Shown here: positions 23,505 to 32,991 of the stretch, piece after piece | Numbering within the stretch: position 1 is the stretch's first letter | Layout: the number at the start of each line of letters is the position of its first letter | DNA from: Amycolatopsis eburnea | GTDB lineage: Bacteria; Actinomycetota; Actinomycetes; Mycobacteriales; Pseudonocardiaceae | Assembly (NCBI RefSeq): GCF_003937945.1 | Contig: NZ_RSEC01000058.1 | Span: 992,001-1,056,000 of the forward strand | DNA: 64,000 nt | Direction: 5' to 3' | The notes under the pieces: generated by a model | Told to the model about the DNA's origin: nothing | Seen by the model: the letters and a program-made list of their open reading frames with translations, nothing else | Databases searched by the model: none | Translations under genes and position numbers: made by a program

Positions 23505-24845
23505 ATGTCACGCATCCGCAGTCGCGCCAAGGCGTTCGCCGCCGTGGCGCTCGCCGCCGCCCTCGCGGCCGGGTGCTCCTCCGGGAGCACGTCCGGGCCC
23601 GCCGCCGCCACCGGCACCCAGGACTCCGTCGACGCCGCGCTCAAGGCCGGCGGGACGATCACCTACTGGAGCTGGACCCCGTCGGCCAAGGACCAGGTCG
23701 CCGCGTTCGAGAAGGAATACCCGAACGTCAAGGTCAACTACGTCAACGCCGGAACGAACAAGGACGAGTACACCAAGCTGCAGAACGCGATCAAGGCGGG
23801 CTCCGGCGCGCCGGACGTCGCGCAGATCGAGTACTACGCCCTCCCGCAGTTCGCGCTGACCGACGCGCTGGCCGACCTGAACCAGTTCGGCTTCGGCTCG
23901 TTCGAAAAGGACTACAGCGCCTCGACGTGGGCGCAGGTCAAGAACGGCAACGGGATCTACGGCCTGCCGCAGGACTCCGGGCCGATGGCGCTGTTCTACA
24001 ACAAGGAAGTCTTCGACAAGAACGCCATCGCGGTGCCGAAGACTTGGGACGAGTACATCGCCGCGGCGAAGAAGCTGCACGCCGCCGACCCCACGAAGTA
24101 CATCACCTCGGACACCGGCGACCCCGGGTTCGCGCTGAGCATGATCTGGCAGGCCGGCGGGCACCCGTTCAGCGTCGACGGCCGGAACGTGAAGGTGAAC
24201 CTCGCCGACGCGGGCACCAAGAAGTGGACCGCGATGTGGGACCAGCTGATCGGCGGCAAGCTGCTCGCCCCGGTCAAGGAGTGGTCCGACGACTGGTTCC
24301 GCGCCCTCGGCGACGGCACCATCTCCTCCCTGGTCACCGGTGCCTGGATGCCGGGCAACTTCATCTCCTCGGTCCCCGGCGGCAGCGGCAAGTGGGCGGT
24401 CGCGCCGATGCCGACCTACGACGGGCAGAAGGCGGTCACCGCGGAGAACGGCGGCAGCGCGCAGTCGGTGCTCAAGCAGAGCGCCAACCCGGCGCTGGCG
24501 GCGGGGTTCGTGCGCTGGCTCAACCACGGCGGCGGCGTCCAGCCGTTCATCAAGAGCGGTGGCTTCCCGTCCACCACGGCCGACCTGACCTCACCCGCGT
24601 TCGTCGGCGAGGCGCTGCCGTACTTCGGCGGCCAGAAGGTCAACGAGGTGCTCACGCAGGCGTCGAAGGACGTCGCCCCGGGCTGGACCTACCTGCCGTA
24701 CCAGACCTACGCCAACAGCGTCTTCAGCGACACCGCGGGCAAGGCCTACCTGAACGGCACCGGCCTCGACGCCGGGCTGGCGGCCTGGCAGCAGGCCATT
24801 GTGGACTACGGAAACCAGCAGGGCTTCACGGTCAGCGCGGGATGA
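23505..24845 (+). CDS. Sugar-binding lipoprotein of the ABC importer
   Basis: A 446-residue extracellular solute-binding protein (family 1). The signal peptide ends in the lipobox LAAGC (Cys25), so it is anchored to the membrane outer face. Mature features include GTITYWSWTPSAKDQVAAFEKEYP, the SGAPDVAQIEYYALPQFA segment, DSGPMALFYNKEVFDK and the aromatic-rich VAPGWTYLPYQTYANSVF. ATG at 23505 with GAAGGGA upstream; an in-frame start at 23490 would occlude that site. Its stop overlaps the GH51 start by four bases. Confidence 0.92.
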   Translation: MSRIRSRAKAFAAVALAAALAAGCSSGSTSGPAAATGTQDSVDAALKAGGTITYWSWTPSAKDQVAAFEKEYPNVKVNYVNAGTNKDEYTKLQNAIKAGSGAPDVAQIEYYALPQFALTDALADLNQFGFGSFEKDYSASTWAQVKNGNGIYGLPQDSGPMALFYNKEVFDKNAIAVPKTWDEYIAAAKKLHAADPTKYITSDTGDPGFALSMIWQAGGHPFSVDGRNVKVNLADAGTKKWTAMWDQLIGGKLLAPVKEWSDDWFRALGDGTISSLVTGAWMPGNFISSVPGGSGKWAVAPMPTYDGQKAVTAENGGSAQSVLKQSANPALAAGFVRWLNHGGGVQPFIKSGGFPSTTADLTSPAFVGEALPYFGGQKVNEVLTQASKDVAPGWTYLPYQTYANSVFSDTAGKAYLNGTGLDAGLAAWQQAIVDYGNQQGFTVSAG

Positions 24846-26362
24846 GCGTCCACATCGAAGGCGACGCGGGCCAGGTCATCGGCCCCGTCCCGCGTCGCCT
24901 CTTCGGCTCGTTCGTCGAGCACATGGGCCGGTCCGTGTACACCGGGTTGTACGAACCCGGGCACTCCACTTCGGACGAACGCGGCTTCCGCGGCGACGTC
25001 CTGGAGCTGGTGCGGGAACTCGGGCCGACGGTTGTCCGGTACCCCGGCGGCAACTTCGTCTCCGGCTACCGCTGGGAGGACGGCGTCGGCCCGGACCGGC
25101 CCCGCCGGCTCGACCCGTCCTGGCACAGCGTGGAGTCCAACCGCTTCGGCCTGCACGAATTCGTCGCGTGGGCCGAAGCCGCGGGTATCGAGGTGATGTA
25201 CGCGGTCAACCTCGGTACCCGCGGCATCCAGGAAGCCACCGACGTCCTGGAGTACTGCAACCACCCCGGTGGCACGGAACTGAGCGAGCGGCGGCGCGCG
25301 AACGGCGCCGACCGCCCGTTCGGGTTCAAGCTGTGGTGCCTGGGCAACGAGATGGACGGCCCCTGGCAGATCGGCCACAAGACCGCCGACGAGTACGGCC
25401 GCCTGGCCGCCGAGACCGCGCGGGTCATGCGGATGATCGACCCGGGCCTCGAGCTCGTCGTCGCCGGCAGTTCGCACGCGGACATGCCGACGTTCGGCGA
25501 GTGGGAGCGCACGGTGCTGCGCCACACGGCCGGGCTCGTCGACCACATCTCGCTGCACGCCTACTACCAGGAACTGCACGGCGACACCGACAGCTACCTG
25601 GCCAGCGGCGCCGCGCTCGACGCCTACATCGGCACGGTGGCGGGGATCATCGACGAGCTCGGGCTCGACGTCGGGATCAGCGTCGACGAGTGGAACGTCT
25701 GGGACCTGCGCCGCTGGAACGAGGTCGACCAGGCGCGGCTCGCCGAAGGCGGCTGGCGGGAGCACCCGCGGATCATCGAGGACGACTACACCGTCACCGA
25801 CGCGGTCGTCGTCGGGTCGCTGCTGAGTTCGCTGCTGCGCAACGTCGATCGCGTCACGATGGCGAACCAGGCGCAGCTGGTGAACGTCATCGCGCCGATC
25901 CGCACCGAGCCGGGCGGGCCGGCCTGGCGGCAGTCGACGTTCCACCCGTTCCAGCGGGTCGCCGCGCTGGCCGGCGGGTCGAGCCTGCGCCTGTCGGTCG
26001 AGGGACCGCGGCTGCGCACCGCGCAGCACGGCGAAGTCGACCTCGTCGACGTCGCCGCGACGGTCGAAGATTCCGGGCGGGGCGCGGTGTTCCTGACCAA
26101 CCGCGCCACGGCGGCACCGACCGAGGTCCGCCTCCGGCTGCGCGGTGCCCGGTTCGGGGTCTACGCCGCCGAAACCCTGACCGCGCCCGACGGCGAATCC
26201 CGGCACGCCGTCAACACCGCCGTCTCGCAACCGGTCCGGCCGGTGCCGTTGCCCGGCACCGCCGTGACGTCCGACCCAGGGGGGACCACCATCACCGTGA
26301 CACTGCCACCCTTGTCCTGGACCGTGCTCCAGCTGAGCCCGGAGGCCGGCGGGCATGCCTGA
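24842..26362 (+). CDS. Alpha-L-arabinofuranosidase, GH51, cytoplasmic
   Basis: A 506-residue retaining glycosidase that should remove arabinofuranosyl residues from imported oligosaccharides. The acid/base Glu is in LWCLGNEMDGPWQIGHK and the nucleophile Glu in VGISVDEWNVWD; the N-terminal PRRLFGSFVEHMGRSVYTGLYEP and C-terminal beta-sandwich (PLSWTVLQL) are typical of the family. No signal peptide. ATGA overlap with the binding-protein gene and an 8-base overlap with the GH35 gene show tight operon coupling. Confidence 0.93.
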   Translation: MSVHIEGDAGQVIGPVPRRLFGSFVEHMGRSVYTGLYEPGHSTSDERGFRGDVLELVRELGPTVVRYPGGNFVSGYRWEDGVGPDRPRRLDPSWHSVESNRFGLHEFVAWAEAAGIEVMYAVNLGTRGIQEATDVLEYCNHPGGTELSERRRANGADRPFGFKLWCLGNEMDGPWQIGHKTADEYGRLAAETARVMRMIDPGLELVVAGSSHADMPTFGEWERTVLRHTAGLVDHISLHAYYQELHGDTDSYLASGAALDAYIGTVAGIIDELGLDVGISVDEWNVWDLRRWNEVDQARLAEGGWREHPRIIEDDYTVTDAVVVGSLLSSLLRNVDRVTMANQAQLVNVIAPIRTEPGGPAWRQSTFHPFQRVAALAGGSSLRLSVEGPRLRTAQHGEVDLVDVAATVEDSGRGAVFLTNRATAAPTEVRLRLRGARFGVYAAETLTAPDGESRHAVNTAVSQPVRPVPLPGTAVTSDPGGTTITVTLPPLSWTVLQLSPEAGGHA

Positions 26363-28109
26363 GTTCGCCATCGGGGACACCGACTTCCTGCTGGACGGCC
26401 GCCCGTTCCGGATTCTTTCCGGCGCCCTGCACTACTTCCGGGTGCACCCGGACCTGTGGGCCGACCGGATCGACAAGGCCCGGCGGATGGGCCTCAACAC
26501 CATCGAAACGTACGTGCCGTGGAACGCGCACGCGCCCGAGCCCGGCGTCTTCGACCTCACCGGCGGGCTCGACCTGGACCGCTTCCTGCGGCTGATCGCC
26601 GAGGCCGGGATGTACGCGATCGTCCGGCCCGGCCCGTACATCTGCGCCGAATGGGACAACGGCGGCCTGCCGGCGTGGCTGTTCCGCGACCCGGCGGTGG
26701 GGGTGCGGCGGTTCGAGCCGCGGTACCTCGCCGCCGTGCGCGAATACCTGACGCGCGTCTACGAAGTCGTGGTGCCGCACCAGATCGACCGCGGTGGACC
26801 GGTGCTGCTGGTCCAGATCGAGAACGAGTACGGCGCGTTCGGCGACGACAAGCGCTACCTGAAAGCGCTTGCCGAGCACACGCGCGCGTCCGGCGTCACC
26901 GTGCCACTGACCACAGTGGACCAGCCGACGCCGGAGATGCTCGAAGCGGGCAGCCTCGACGGCTTGCACCGCACGGCTTCCTTCGGCTCCGGCGCGCGGG
27001 AGCGGCTGGCGATCCTGCGGGCGCACCAGCCGACCGGGCCGCTGATGTGCAGCGAGTTCTGGAACGGCTGGTTCGACAACTGGGGCGCGCACCACCACAC
27101 CACCCCGGCCGCGGACTCGGCGGCCGAGCTCGACGCGCTGCTCGCGGCCGGCGCGTCGGTCAACCTGTACATGTTCCACGGCGGCACCAACTTCGGCTGC
27201 ACCAACGGGGCCAACGACAAGGGCGTCTACCAGCCGATCGTCACGTCCTACGACTACGACGCGCCGCTGGACGAGGCCGGTGACCCGACCCCGAAGTACC
27301 ACGCCTTCCGCGACGTGATCGCGCGCTACCACAAGGTTCCCGACACCGTCCCGCCGCCGGCGCGCCCGGCGCCGACGCCGCACGGGGTCCTGCGCGACCC
27401 GGTCCGGCTGCTCGACGCGCCGGATCTCTGGGGCACCTGGGAGTTCCACGAGGAACTGCCCGCGTTCGACGACCTGACGCCGATGCCGCAGCTGGCGTTG
27501 CTGCGCTGCGCCGTCGAAGGGGACACCCCCGGCGTGCTGACCTTCGGCGAGGTGCGCGACCGGGCGACGGTGTTCTTCGACGGCGACCCGATCGGCACGC
27601 TTTCCCGCGAGCACCACGACCGCGCGATCGCGCTGCCGCGCGCGGCGGGTGAGCTGCTGGTGCTGGTCGAGGACCAGGGCCGCGTCGACTACGGCCCCCG
27701 GATCGGCGAGGCGAAGGGGATCGTCGGCGGCGCGGAGCTGCACGGCGAGCCGCTGACCGGCTGGGACGTGCTGCCGCTCGACCTGACCGAGGTGCCGTCG
27801 GCGCGGCCGTCGCCGGGCGCCGCGGTGGCCGGTCCGGTGGCCGGGCCGGTGCTGCTGCGCGCCGGCATCGACGTCGACGCGTCCGCCGACCTCTTCCTCG
27901 ACACCGGGGAGTGGGGCAAGGGGCTGGCGTGGTTCAACGGCTTCCCGCTCGGCCGGTACTGGCGGCGCGGGCCGCAGCGGACGTTGTACGTGCCGCGCCC
28001 GGTGGTCCGGGCCGGCCGGAACGAACTGGTCGTGCTCGAACTCGGCACGATGCTCGACCCGGCGGCCCGGTTCGCGCCGCGGCCACTCCTGGGCCACACG
28101 GAAGCCTGA
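26355..28109 (+). CDS. Beta-galactosidase, GH35, cytoplasmic
   Basis: A 584-residue exo-beta-galactosidase. Conserved features: GALHYFRVHPDLWADRIDKARRMGLNTIETYVPWN, the RPGPYICAEWDNGGLPAWL strand, acid/base Glu in VLLVQIENEYGAFG and nucleophile Glu in MCSEFWNGWFDNWG, then C-terminal beta-sandwich domains (WFNGFPLGRYW, LYVPRPVVRAGRNELVVLEL). No signal peptide, so it acts inside the cell on oligosaccharides brought in by the ABC importer. ATG at 26355, within the end of the GH51 gene. Confidence 0.93.
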   Translation: MPEFAIGDTDFLLDGRPFRILSGALHYFRVHPDLWADRIDKARRMGLNTIETYVPWNAHAPEPGVFDLTGGLDLDRFLRLIAEAGMYAIVRPGPYICAEWDNGGLPAWLFRDPAVGVRRFEPRYLAAVREYLTRVYEVVVPHQIDRGGPVLLVQIENEYGAFGDDKRYLKALAEHTRASGVTVPLTTVDQPTPEMLEAGSLDGLHRTASFGSGARERLAILRAHQPTGPLMCSEFWNGWFDNWGAHHHTTPAADSAAELDALLAAGASVNLYMFHGGTNFGCTNGANDKGVYQPIVTSYDYDAPLDEAGDPTPKYHAFRDVIARYHKVPDTVPPPARPAPTPHGVLRDPVRLLDAPDLWGTWEFHEELPAFDDLTPMPQLALLRCAVEGDTPGVLTFGEVRDRATVFFDGDPIGTLSREHHDRAIALPRAAGELLVLVEDQGRVDYGPRIGEAKGIVGGAELHGEPLTGWDVLPLDLTEVPSARPSPGAAVAGPVAGPVLLRAGIDVDASADLFLDTGEWGKGLAWFNGFPLGRYWRRGPQRTLYVPRPVVRAGRNELVVLELGTMLDPAARFAPRPLLGHTEA

Positions 28110-28142
28110 GAAGTCCCCACCGCACCGAAGGGCAGTTCGACG

Positions 28143-30122
28143 ATGAACCGCAAGCGTTTGCTCACCGTCCTTTGTGTACCCCTGATCGGCGCCGCGGTCG
28201 TCGCGGCCCCGGCGGCCGCGGCCACCGCCGTCACGGTGAAGCCGGATCCGGCGTACCGGCAGCAGCCGTTCGACGGCTGGGGCGCCAGCCTCGCCTGGAT
28301 GGCCGAGGCCACCGGCGGCTACCCCGACTCGATCCGCAACCGGCTGGCCGACCTGGTCTTCGGCGCCGACGGGCTGAACCTGAACATCGCGCGGTTCAAC
28401 GTCGGCGGCGGCAACGCCCCCGACGTCCCGCCGTACCTGCGCGCGGGCGGCGCCGTCCCCGGCTGGTGGAAGGCGCCGGCCGGCACCACGCGCGCCGACA
28501 AGGACTGGTGGACCCCGGGCGATCCGGCGGAGTTCGACACCGCCGCCGACCCGAACCAGCGCTGGTGGGTCGACAAGATCAAGAACCGCGTCACGAAGTG
28601 GGAGGCGTTCAGCAACTCGCCGCCGTACTTCCAGACCGTCTCCGGGTACGTCTCCGGCGGCTTCAACGCCACCGAAGAGCAGCTGCGCCCGGACAAGATC
28701 GGCGACTTCACCGCGTACCTGGCCCAGGTCGTGCGGACGCTCGAAAGCGCGCACGGCATCAAGTTCGCCTCGGTGAACCCGCTCAACGAGCCGAACACGA
28801 ACTACTGGAAGACCACGCTCGGCGCCGACGGCAACCCGACCGGCGGGCGCCAGGAGGGCGCGCACATCGGCCCGTCGGTCCAGTCGCAGCTGATCCCGGC
28901 GATGGCGGCCGCGCTCGCCGGGTCGAAGACGGTCGTCTCCGCGCCCGACGAAACCAACCCGGACATCTTCGCCGCGGACTGGGCCGGCTGGTCGGCCGAC
29001 GCCCGTGCGGCGGCGGGACGGCTCAACGTGCACACCTACGGCACCGGCAACCGGCCGATCCCGCGTGACCTGGCGAAGGGCGCCGCGAAGCCGTTGTGGA
29101 TGAGCGAGGTCGGCGGCAGCTGGCTGGACCGGCAGGACTTCACGTCCATGGACCCGGGGCTCGGGATGGCCAAGCAGATCACCGACGACCTCCGCCTGCT
29201 GGAGCCGAGCGCGTGGGTGAGCTGGCAGCCGATCGAGGACTACAACAACATGAAGCCCGGCGGCGAGTCCGCGGCCGGGATGAACTGGGGCGAGATCCAG
29301 GTCCCGTTCGACTGCCCGGCGTCCGCCACGCCGCAGACGTGCCAGATCCGCACCAACACCAAGTTCGACACCATGCGGAACTTCACCCACTACATCCGGC
29401 CGGGTGACCGGCTGGTGGGCGTCGACGACACCGCGTCGACGGCCGCGATGCGCGGTGAGGACCTGGCAACGGTCGTGCACACCAACGCGGGCACGGACGA
29501 GCAGGACGTCACGCTCGACCTGTCCGGGTTCCGGACCATCCGGCCGGGCGCGTCGGTGACGCCGGTCGTCACCGACGTCACGGGCGCGTTGAAGCGCGGC
29601 AAGCCGGTGAAGGTGACCTCGGCGCGCGCCACGCTGCGGGTGCCCGCGCGCTCGGTGACGAGCTTCCTGGTCGACGGCGTCTCCGCGACGGCGGCCGGCA
29701 CGGGCCTCGGCTCGGGCAAGCCGTTCGCGTTCACCGGCGTGCAGAGCGGCAAGTCGCTCGCGGCGGAAAACGGCACGCTGGTGCAGCGCACGACCGACGC
29801 GTCGGCGCCCGCGCAGCGCTGGACCCTCACCGACCGCACCGGCCGCTACGGCAACCGCGACCGCTTCACCATCACCAACGCGGGCACCGGCCAGGTCCTG
29901 AGCACGGCAGGCGGCGCGGTGGCGCTGGCCCCGGCGGGAACGTGCGACGCCGCCGCGTTGTGGACGCTGTCCACGACGGGCGACGGCACCTGGACGTTCG
30001 TCAACGCGGCGACCGGGCAGCTGCTCGACGTCATCGGCGAGTCCCGCGAGGACGGTGCGCGGATCGGCCTGTACCGGCCGACCAACGGCCCGAACCAGCG
30101 GTGGCAGGCGGTGGCTCGCTAG
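28143..30122 (+). CDS. Secreted GH30 glycosidase with ricin-type lectin domain, probable endo-beta-1,6-galactanase
   Basis: A 659-residue exported enzyme. Signal peptide to about residue 27 (PLIGAAVVAAPAAAATA), GH30 catalytic barrel plus its beta-sheet side domain to about residue 510 (FDGWGASLAWMAEATGGYP; acid/base Glu in VNPLNEPNTNYW; nucleophile Glu in LWMSEVGGSW), and a C-terminal ricin/beta-trefoil carbohydrate-binding domain (AQRWTL, GTGQVLSTAG, ATGQLLDVIGE, GPNQRWQ). The catalytic part resembles the GH30 subfamily 5 galactanase of Streptomyces avermitilis as I recall it. It is the only exported enzyme of the operon and should cut beta-1,6-galactan side chains of arabinogalactan proteins outside the cell. 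Its end overlaps the DUF3140 gene by 4 bp. Confidence 0.88.
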   Translation: MNRKRLLTVLCVPLIGAAVVAAPAAAATAVTVKPDPAYRQQPFDGWGASLAWMAEATGGYPDSIRNRLADLVFGADGLNLNIARFNVGGGNAPDVPPYLRAGGAVPGWWKAPAGTTRADKDWWTPGDPAEFDTAADPNQRWWVDKIKNRVTKWEAFSNSPPYFQTVSGYVSGGFNATEEQLRPDKIGDFTAYLAQVVRTLESAHGIKFASVNPLNEPNTNYWKTTLGADGNPTGGRQEGAHIGPSVQSQLIPAMAAALAGSKTVVSAPDETNPDIFAADWAGWSADARAAAGRLNVHTYGTGNRPIPRDLAKGAAKPLWMSEVGGSWLDRQDFTSMDPGLGMAKQITDDLRLLEPSAWVSWQPIEDYNNMKPGGESAAGMNWGEIQVPFDCPASATPQTCQIRTNTKFDTMRNFTHYIRPGDRLVGVDDTASTAAMRGEDLATVVHTNAGTDEQDVTLDLSGFRTIRPGASVTPVVTDVTGALKRGKPVKVTSARATLRVPARSVTSFLVDGVSATAAGTGLGSGKPFAFTGVQSGKSLAAENGTLVQRTTDASAPAQRWTLTDRTGRYGNRDRFTITNAGTGQVLSTAGGAVALAPAGTCDAAALWTLSTTGDGTWTFVNAATGQLLDVIGESREDGARIGLYRPTNGPNQRWQAVAR

Positions 30123-30454
30123 GCCGGCTTGAGCGGGTCGTGCCCGATCGACATCAGGCGGTGCCGCCAGTGCTCTTCGCCCGCCGTCGGCTCGAGGTCG
30201 GCACGGCGCTGCGCGCGCACCCGGTCGATCACCTTGCGCATCACGTCGGCGTCGGCGCGGTCCACGTCGGACCGGCGCTTGCGCAGGATGGCCAGCACCT
30301 GGTGGCCGGTCGGCGGGCCCGCCTGGTCGGGCAGCGGTTCGGTCTCGGGGCTCGCGTCGCGCGTGCGCAGCCAGTCCGCCAGCTCGCGCGACGTCATGTT
30401 CACCACGTGGTGGAACTCGGCCCACAGTTCGTCATCGACAGCCGGATCGTCCAT
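30119..30454 (-). CDS. DUF3140 protein
   Basis: A 111-residue cytoplasmic protein of the DUF3140 family: FHHVVNMTSRELADWLRTRDA, GHQVLAILRKRRSDVDRADADVMRKVIDRV, and the C-terminal signature GEEHWRHRLMSIGHDPLKP. Function unknown; in other actinobacteria it often sits near DUF2945/HVA1-like small genes (recollection). ATG at 30454. Convergent with the GH30 gene, divergent from the GAF-ANTAR gene. Confidence 0.85.
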   Translation of the reverse strand: MDDPAVDDELWAEFHHVVNMTSRELADWLRTRDASPETEPLPDQAGPPTGHQVLAILRKRRSDVDRADADVMRKVIDRVRAQRRADLEPTAGEEHWRHRLMSIGHDPLKPA

Positions 30455-30608
30455 CTTCCTCGGCTACCCGGCGCGGCCCTCGCCAAACCGGGCGCACTGG
30501 GCCGGTAGAGTTCACCCGGACCCGTTGAAACGCCAGCGGTGGTCTTGGTTGACGCTGCTGGCGAGCCCATCCCCGTGCTCGCCGCTCGACGCATGGGAGG
30601 GGTGGGCC

Positions 30609-31355
30609 TTGCCGACCACTGGCGACGGCATGGCGGAGCGGGTCGACGAGCTGAACGCCGTACTGGCGGATCTCGTCGGGGTCCTCGAATCGGTGTCCGA
30701 CACGCCCGGGCTGCTCGACGCGGTCTGCGGCGAAGCGGTCCGCGTGGTGCCGGACGCGGATCTGGCCAGCATCATGGTGGTCCGCGACGGCGTGACGCAG
30801 ACCGCGGCCTTCACCGACGAACGCGCCCGGCGCATCGACGACGTGCAGTACGCGGCCGGTGACGGCCCCGGCCTGCTCGCGGCGCTGACGGGCGAGGTCG
30901 TGCGCGTGACGGTCGGCGAGACGGACGAGCGGTGGCCCGAGTTCGTGGCCGCGGCGAAGGAAATCGGCGTCGGCAGCTACCTGGCGGTCCCGCTGCGCGT
31001 GGACGACACCCTGGTCGGCGCGGTCACGCTGTTCGGCTTCGGCGCGCACGGCTACCACGAGTTCGACACGAAGGTGTTGCGCCTGTTCACGTTGTGCGTG
31101 GAAACGGTCCTGCGCCTGACCCGCCGCTACCGCGAAGCCCGGCGCCTGGCCGACGAGCTGCGCAACGCGATGGAGACGCGCGCGGTGATCGAGCAGGCGA
31201 AGGGCATGCTGATGCTGATCCACCGGGTCAGCGAGGACGCGGCGATGCACCGGCTGATCGTGGAGTCCCAGCACACGAACATCAAGCTCCGCGACGTCGC
31301 GGCCCGCTTCACGAGGAGGATGAGCTCGGCCGACGGCGCCCCGCCGCGCCACTGA
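30609..31355 (+). CDS. GAF-ANTAR RNA-binding antitermination regulator
   Basis: A 248-residue regulator: GAF sensor domain at about residues 20-165 (LLDAVCGEAVRVVPDADLASIMVV, YLAVPLRVDDTLVGAVTLFGF) and a C-terminal ANTAR domain (RNAMETRAVIEQAKGMLMLIHRVSEDAAMHRLIVESQHTNIKLRDVA). ANTAR proteins bind paired RNA hairpins and prevent termination. TTG at 30609 is the best start because GGAGGGG lies 7 bases upstream; the next in-frame ATG (30630) has none. The final 47 bases overlap the convergent maleate-isomerase-like gene. Ligand and target RNA unknown. Confidence 0.88.
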   Translation: MPTTGDGMAERVDELNAVLADLVGVLESVSDTPGLLDAVCGEAVRVVPDADLASIMVVRDGVTQTAAFTDERARRIDDVQYAAGDGPGLLAALTGEVVRVTVGETDERWPEFVAAAKEIGVGSYLAVPLRVDDTLVGAVTLFGFGAHGYHEFDTKVLRLFTLCVETVLRLTRRYREARRLADELRNAMETRAVIEQAKGMLMLIHRVSEDAAMHRLIVESQHTNIKLRDVAARFTRRMSSADGAPPRH

Positions 31356-32055
31356 ACAACGTCCCGAGATCGTCCTGGACCGGCTCGTCACCGTGCCGGT
31401 CCAGCGCGTCCCAGACGGTGACGGCGGTGGCCGTCAGCACCGGCTTGCCCAGCCGCGTCTCCAGTTCGGCGAGCAGCGGCGTGGTGTGCAGGGCGGTCTC
31501 GGGGAGGAGCACGGCCTGCGCGTCTTCGTGCCCGGCCGCCTCGGCCAGCTCGAAGATCCGCGCCGGGCCCCAGGCGGCGAGCGCGCGGTCCGAGCCGGCG
31601 TCGGCCGAGACGGCGTGCACGGTCGTCACGCCCGCTTCGGCGAGGAACGCGGCGAAGACGGCGGTCAGGTCCGGGCGGTAGACGGAGGCGAGGGCGACGC
31701 GGCCGACGTCGAGCCGGTCGAGCGCGGCGAGGTAGGCGAGTGACGTGCTGCTCGCCGGGACGCCGAGGTGCCCGGTGAGGGCCCGGGCCTGGGCGCGGGC
31801 GCCGTCGAGCCCGCGGGTGAAGCTGCAGCTGGAACACGCCCAGCTGACGACGTCGGGCGTGGCCGGGAAGCGGTCGGCGGCCCGGGTGAGCCGTTCGGGC
31901 GCGCCGATCTCCCGCACGGCCGCGGCCGGGTCGGCGGCTTCGCCCCACTCCGGGTAGGCGAAGGTGAGGCCGATGGCCGGGTCGAGGCGGCGGCACAGCT
32001 CGGCGAAGTCGGCTTCGCCGCGGTCACGCGTCGGGTACAGCAGTCCGAGGTCCAT
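31309..32055 (-). CDS. Maleate cis-trans isomerase-like enzyme (Asp/Glu racemase superfamily)
   Basis: A 248-residue protein of the Asp/Glu/hydantoin racemase superfamily, closest in pattern to maleate isomerase and arylmalonate decarboxylase. The first catalytic Cys is in SWACSSCSFTRGLDG and the C-terminal partner position is occupied in VLLPETALHTTPLL, where the usual second Cys is not obvious, so the exact chemistry may differ. The last residues (RRRPSSSSS) come from the overlap with the convergent GAF-ANTAR gene. It lies 10 bp from the RpiR gene in the same direction and probably belongs to the adjacent catabolic group. Confidence 0.75.
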   Translation of the reverse strand: MDLGLLYPTRDRGEADFAELCRRLDPAIGLTFAYPEWGEAADPAAAVREIGAPERLTRAADRFPATPDVVSWACSSCSFTRGLDGARAQARALTGHLGVPASSTSLAYLAALDRLDVGRVALASVYRPDLTAVFAAFLAEAGVTTVHAVSADAGSDRALAAWGPARIFELAEAAGHEDAQAVLLPETALHTTPLLAELETRLGKPVLTATAVTVWDALDRHGDEPVQDDLGTLFSGAAGRRRPSSSSS

Positions 32056-32064
32056 GCCTGCGGG

Positions 32065-32943
32065 CTACCCGGATTTGGCGGAGGGCCTCCGGTGCAGCAG
32101 GTCGAACCGCGACCACATGGCCTCCGCCGCCTCGATCGACGCGCTCGTGCGGACCGGGTCGACCGCCGCCAGCTGGGCGACGATCGCCTGGGCCAGCGCC
32201 ATGCCCGCGGTCAGCGACGGGAAGAACGTCACGCCCTCGGCGGGCACCATCAGCACGTGCTCGGCCGCGTCCGCGAGCGCCGGGCTGGCCGCGTCCGTGA
32301 TGGCGAAGACGCGCGCGCCGCGGCTCTTCGCCTCGTCCGCCGCCAGGACCGTGCTCTCGTACAGGCGCCAGAAGCTGATCGCGACCAGCACGTCGTCGCC
32401 CGTCAGCTTCGCCGTCTGGTTGGCGAGTTCGGCGTCGCCCGCCGTCACCGCGTGCACGTCGTAACCGGCCAGGCGCGCGTTGTGCGCCATCGCGATCCCG
32501 ACCGCCGCGTAACTGCCGTCGGCGATGACCAGCGTCCGGCGCGCGGCTCCGATCGCCTGGGCGACTTCGCGCAGCACGTCCTCGTCGAACCGGCGGTTCA
32601 GCAGGGCCAGGCTGTCGAGGTCGCGGCGCAGCGCGGCCGAGCCCGGCGAGCCGACCCCGCGGTGCTCCTCCGCGACCTGCGGCGCGCTCAGCGACGACAT
32701 GTACCGCGCCCGCAGCTCCTGCTGCAGCGCCGGCCACCCGGCGAAGCCCAGCGCCTGCGCCGTGCGCGTCACGGTCGCGACGTTGACGCCGGCGAGCTGC
32801 GCCAGCTCGGCCGTCGAGCCGAACGACGCCCGCCGCGGCTGGGAGACCAGCACCTCCAGCACCGCGGCCGACTTCGGCCGCAGCCCCCGCGCGGGCAGCC
32901 GGTCGCGCAGCCACGCCTCGAAACCGTCGTCGGTCTCCGCCAC
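32065..32943 (-). CDS. MurR/RpiR-family regulator with SIS domain
   Basis: A 292-residue regulator: an RpiR helix-turn-helix domain (FGSTAELAQLAGVNVATVTRTAQALGFAGWPALQQELRARY) and a C-terminal SIS domain, normally binding a phosphosugar or related ligand (RRTLVIADGSYAAVGIAMAHNARLAGYDVHAVTAGDAELANQTAKL, DDVLVAISFWRLYESTV). GTG at 32943 with GGGGAGG upstream. Divergent from the MFS transporter gene; an inverted repeat in the gap is the likely operator. Confidence 0.88.
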   Translation of the reverse strand: MAETDDGFEAWLRDRLPARGLRPKSAAVLEVLVSQPRRASFGSTAELAQLAGVNVATVTRTAQALGFAGWPALQQELRARYMSSLSAPQVAEEHRGVGSPGSAALRRDLDSLALLNRRFDEDVLREVAQAIGAARRTLVIADGSYAAVGIAMAHNARLAGYDVHAVTAGDAELANQTAKLTGDDVLVAISFWRLYESTVLAADEAKSRGARVFAITDAASPALADAAEHVLMVPAEGVTFFPSLTAGMALAQAIVAQLAAVDPVRTSASIEAAEAMWSRFDLLHRRPSAKSG

Positions 32944-32991
32944 TTCGGCGCCTCCCCTCGTCCGCGTAGACCGTAACGCAGCGATGTCGTC

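Noticed and set aside
26292..30425. A 1377-codon open frame on the minus strand
   Set aside because: It is antisense to three clear glycosidase genes and is made of Arg/Ala/Gly/Pro-rich low-complexity sequence, the usual shadow of GC-rich coding DNA.
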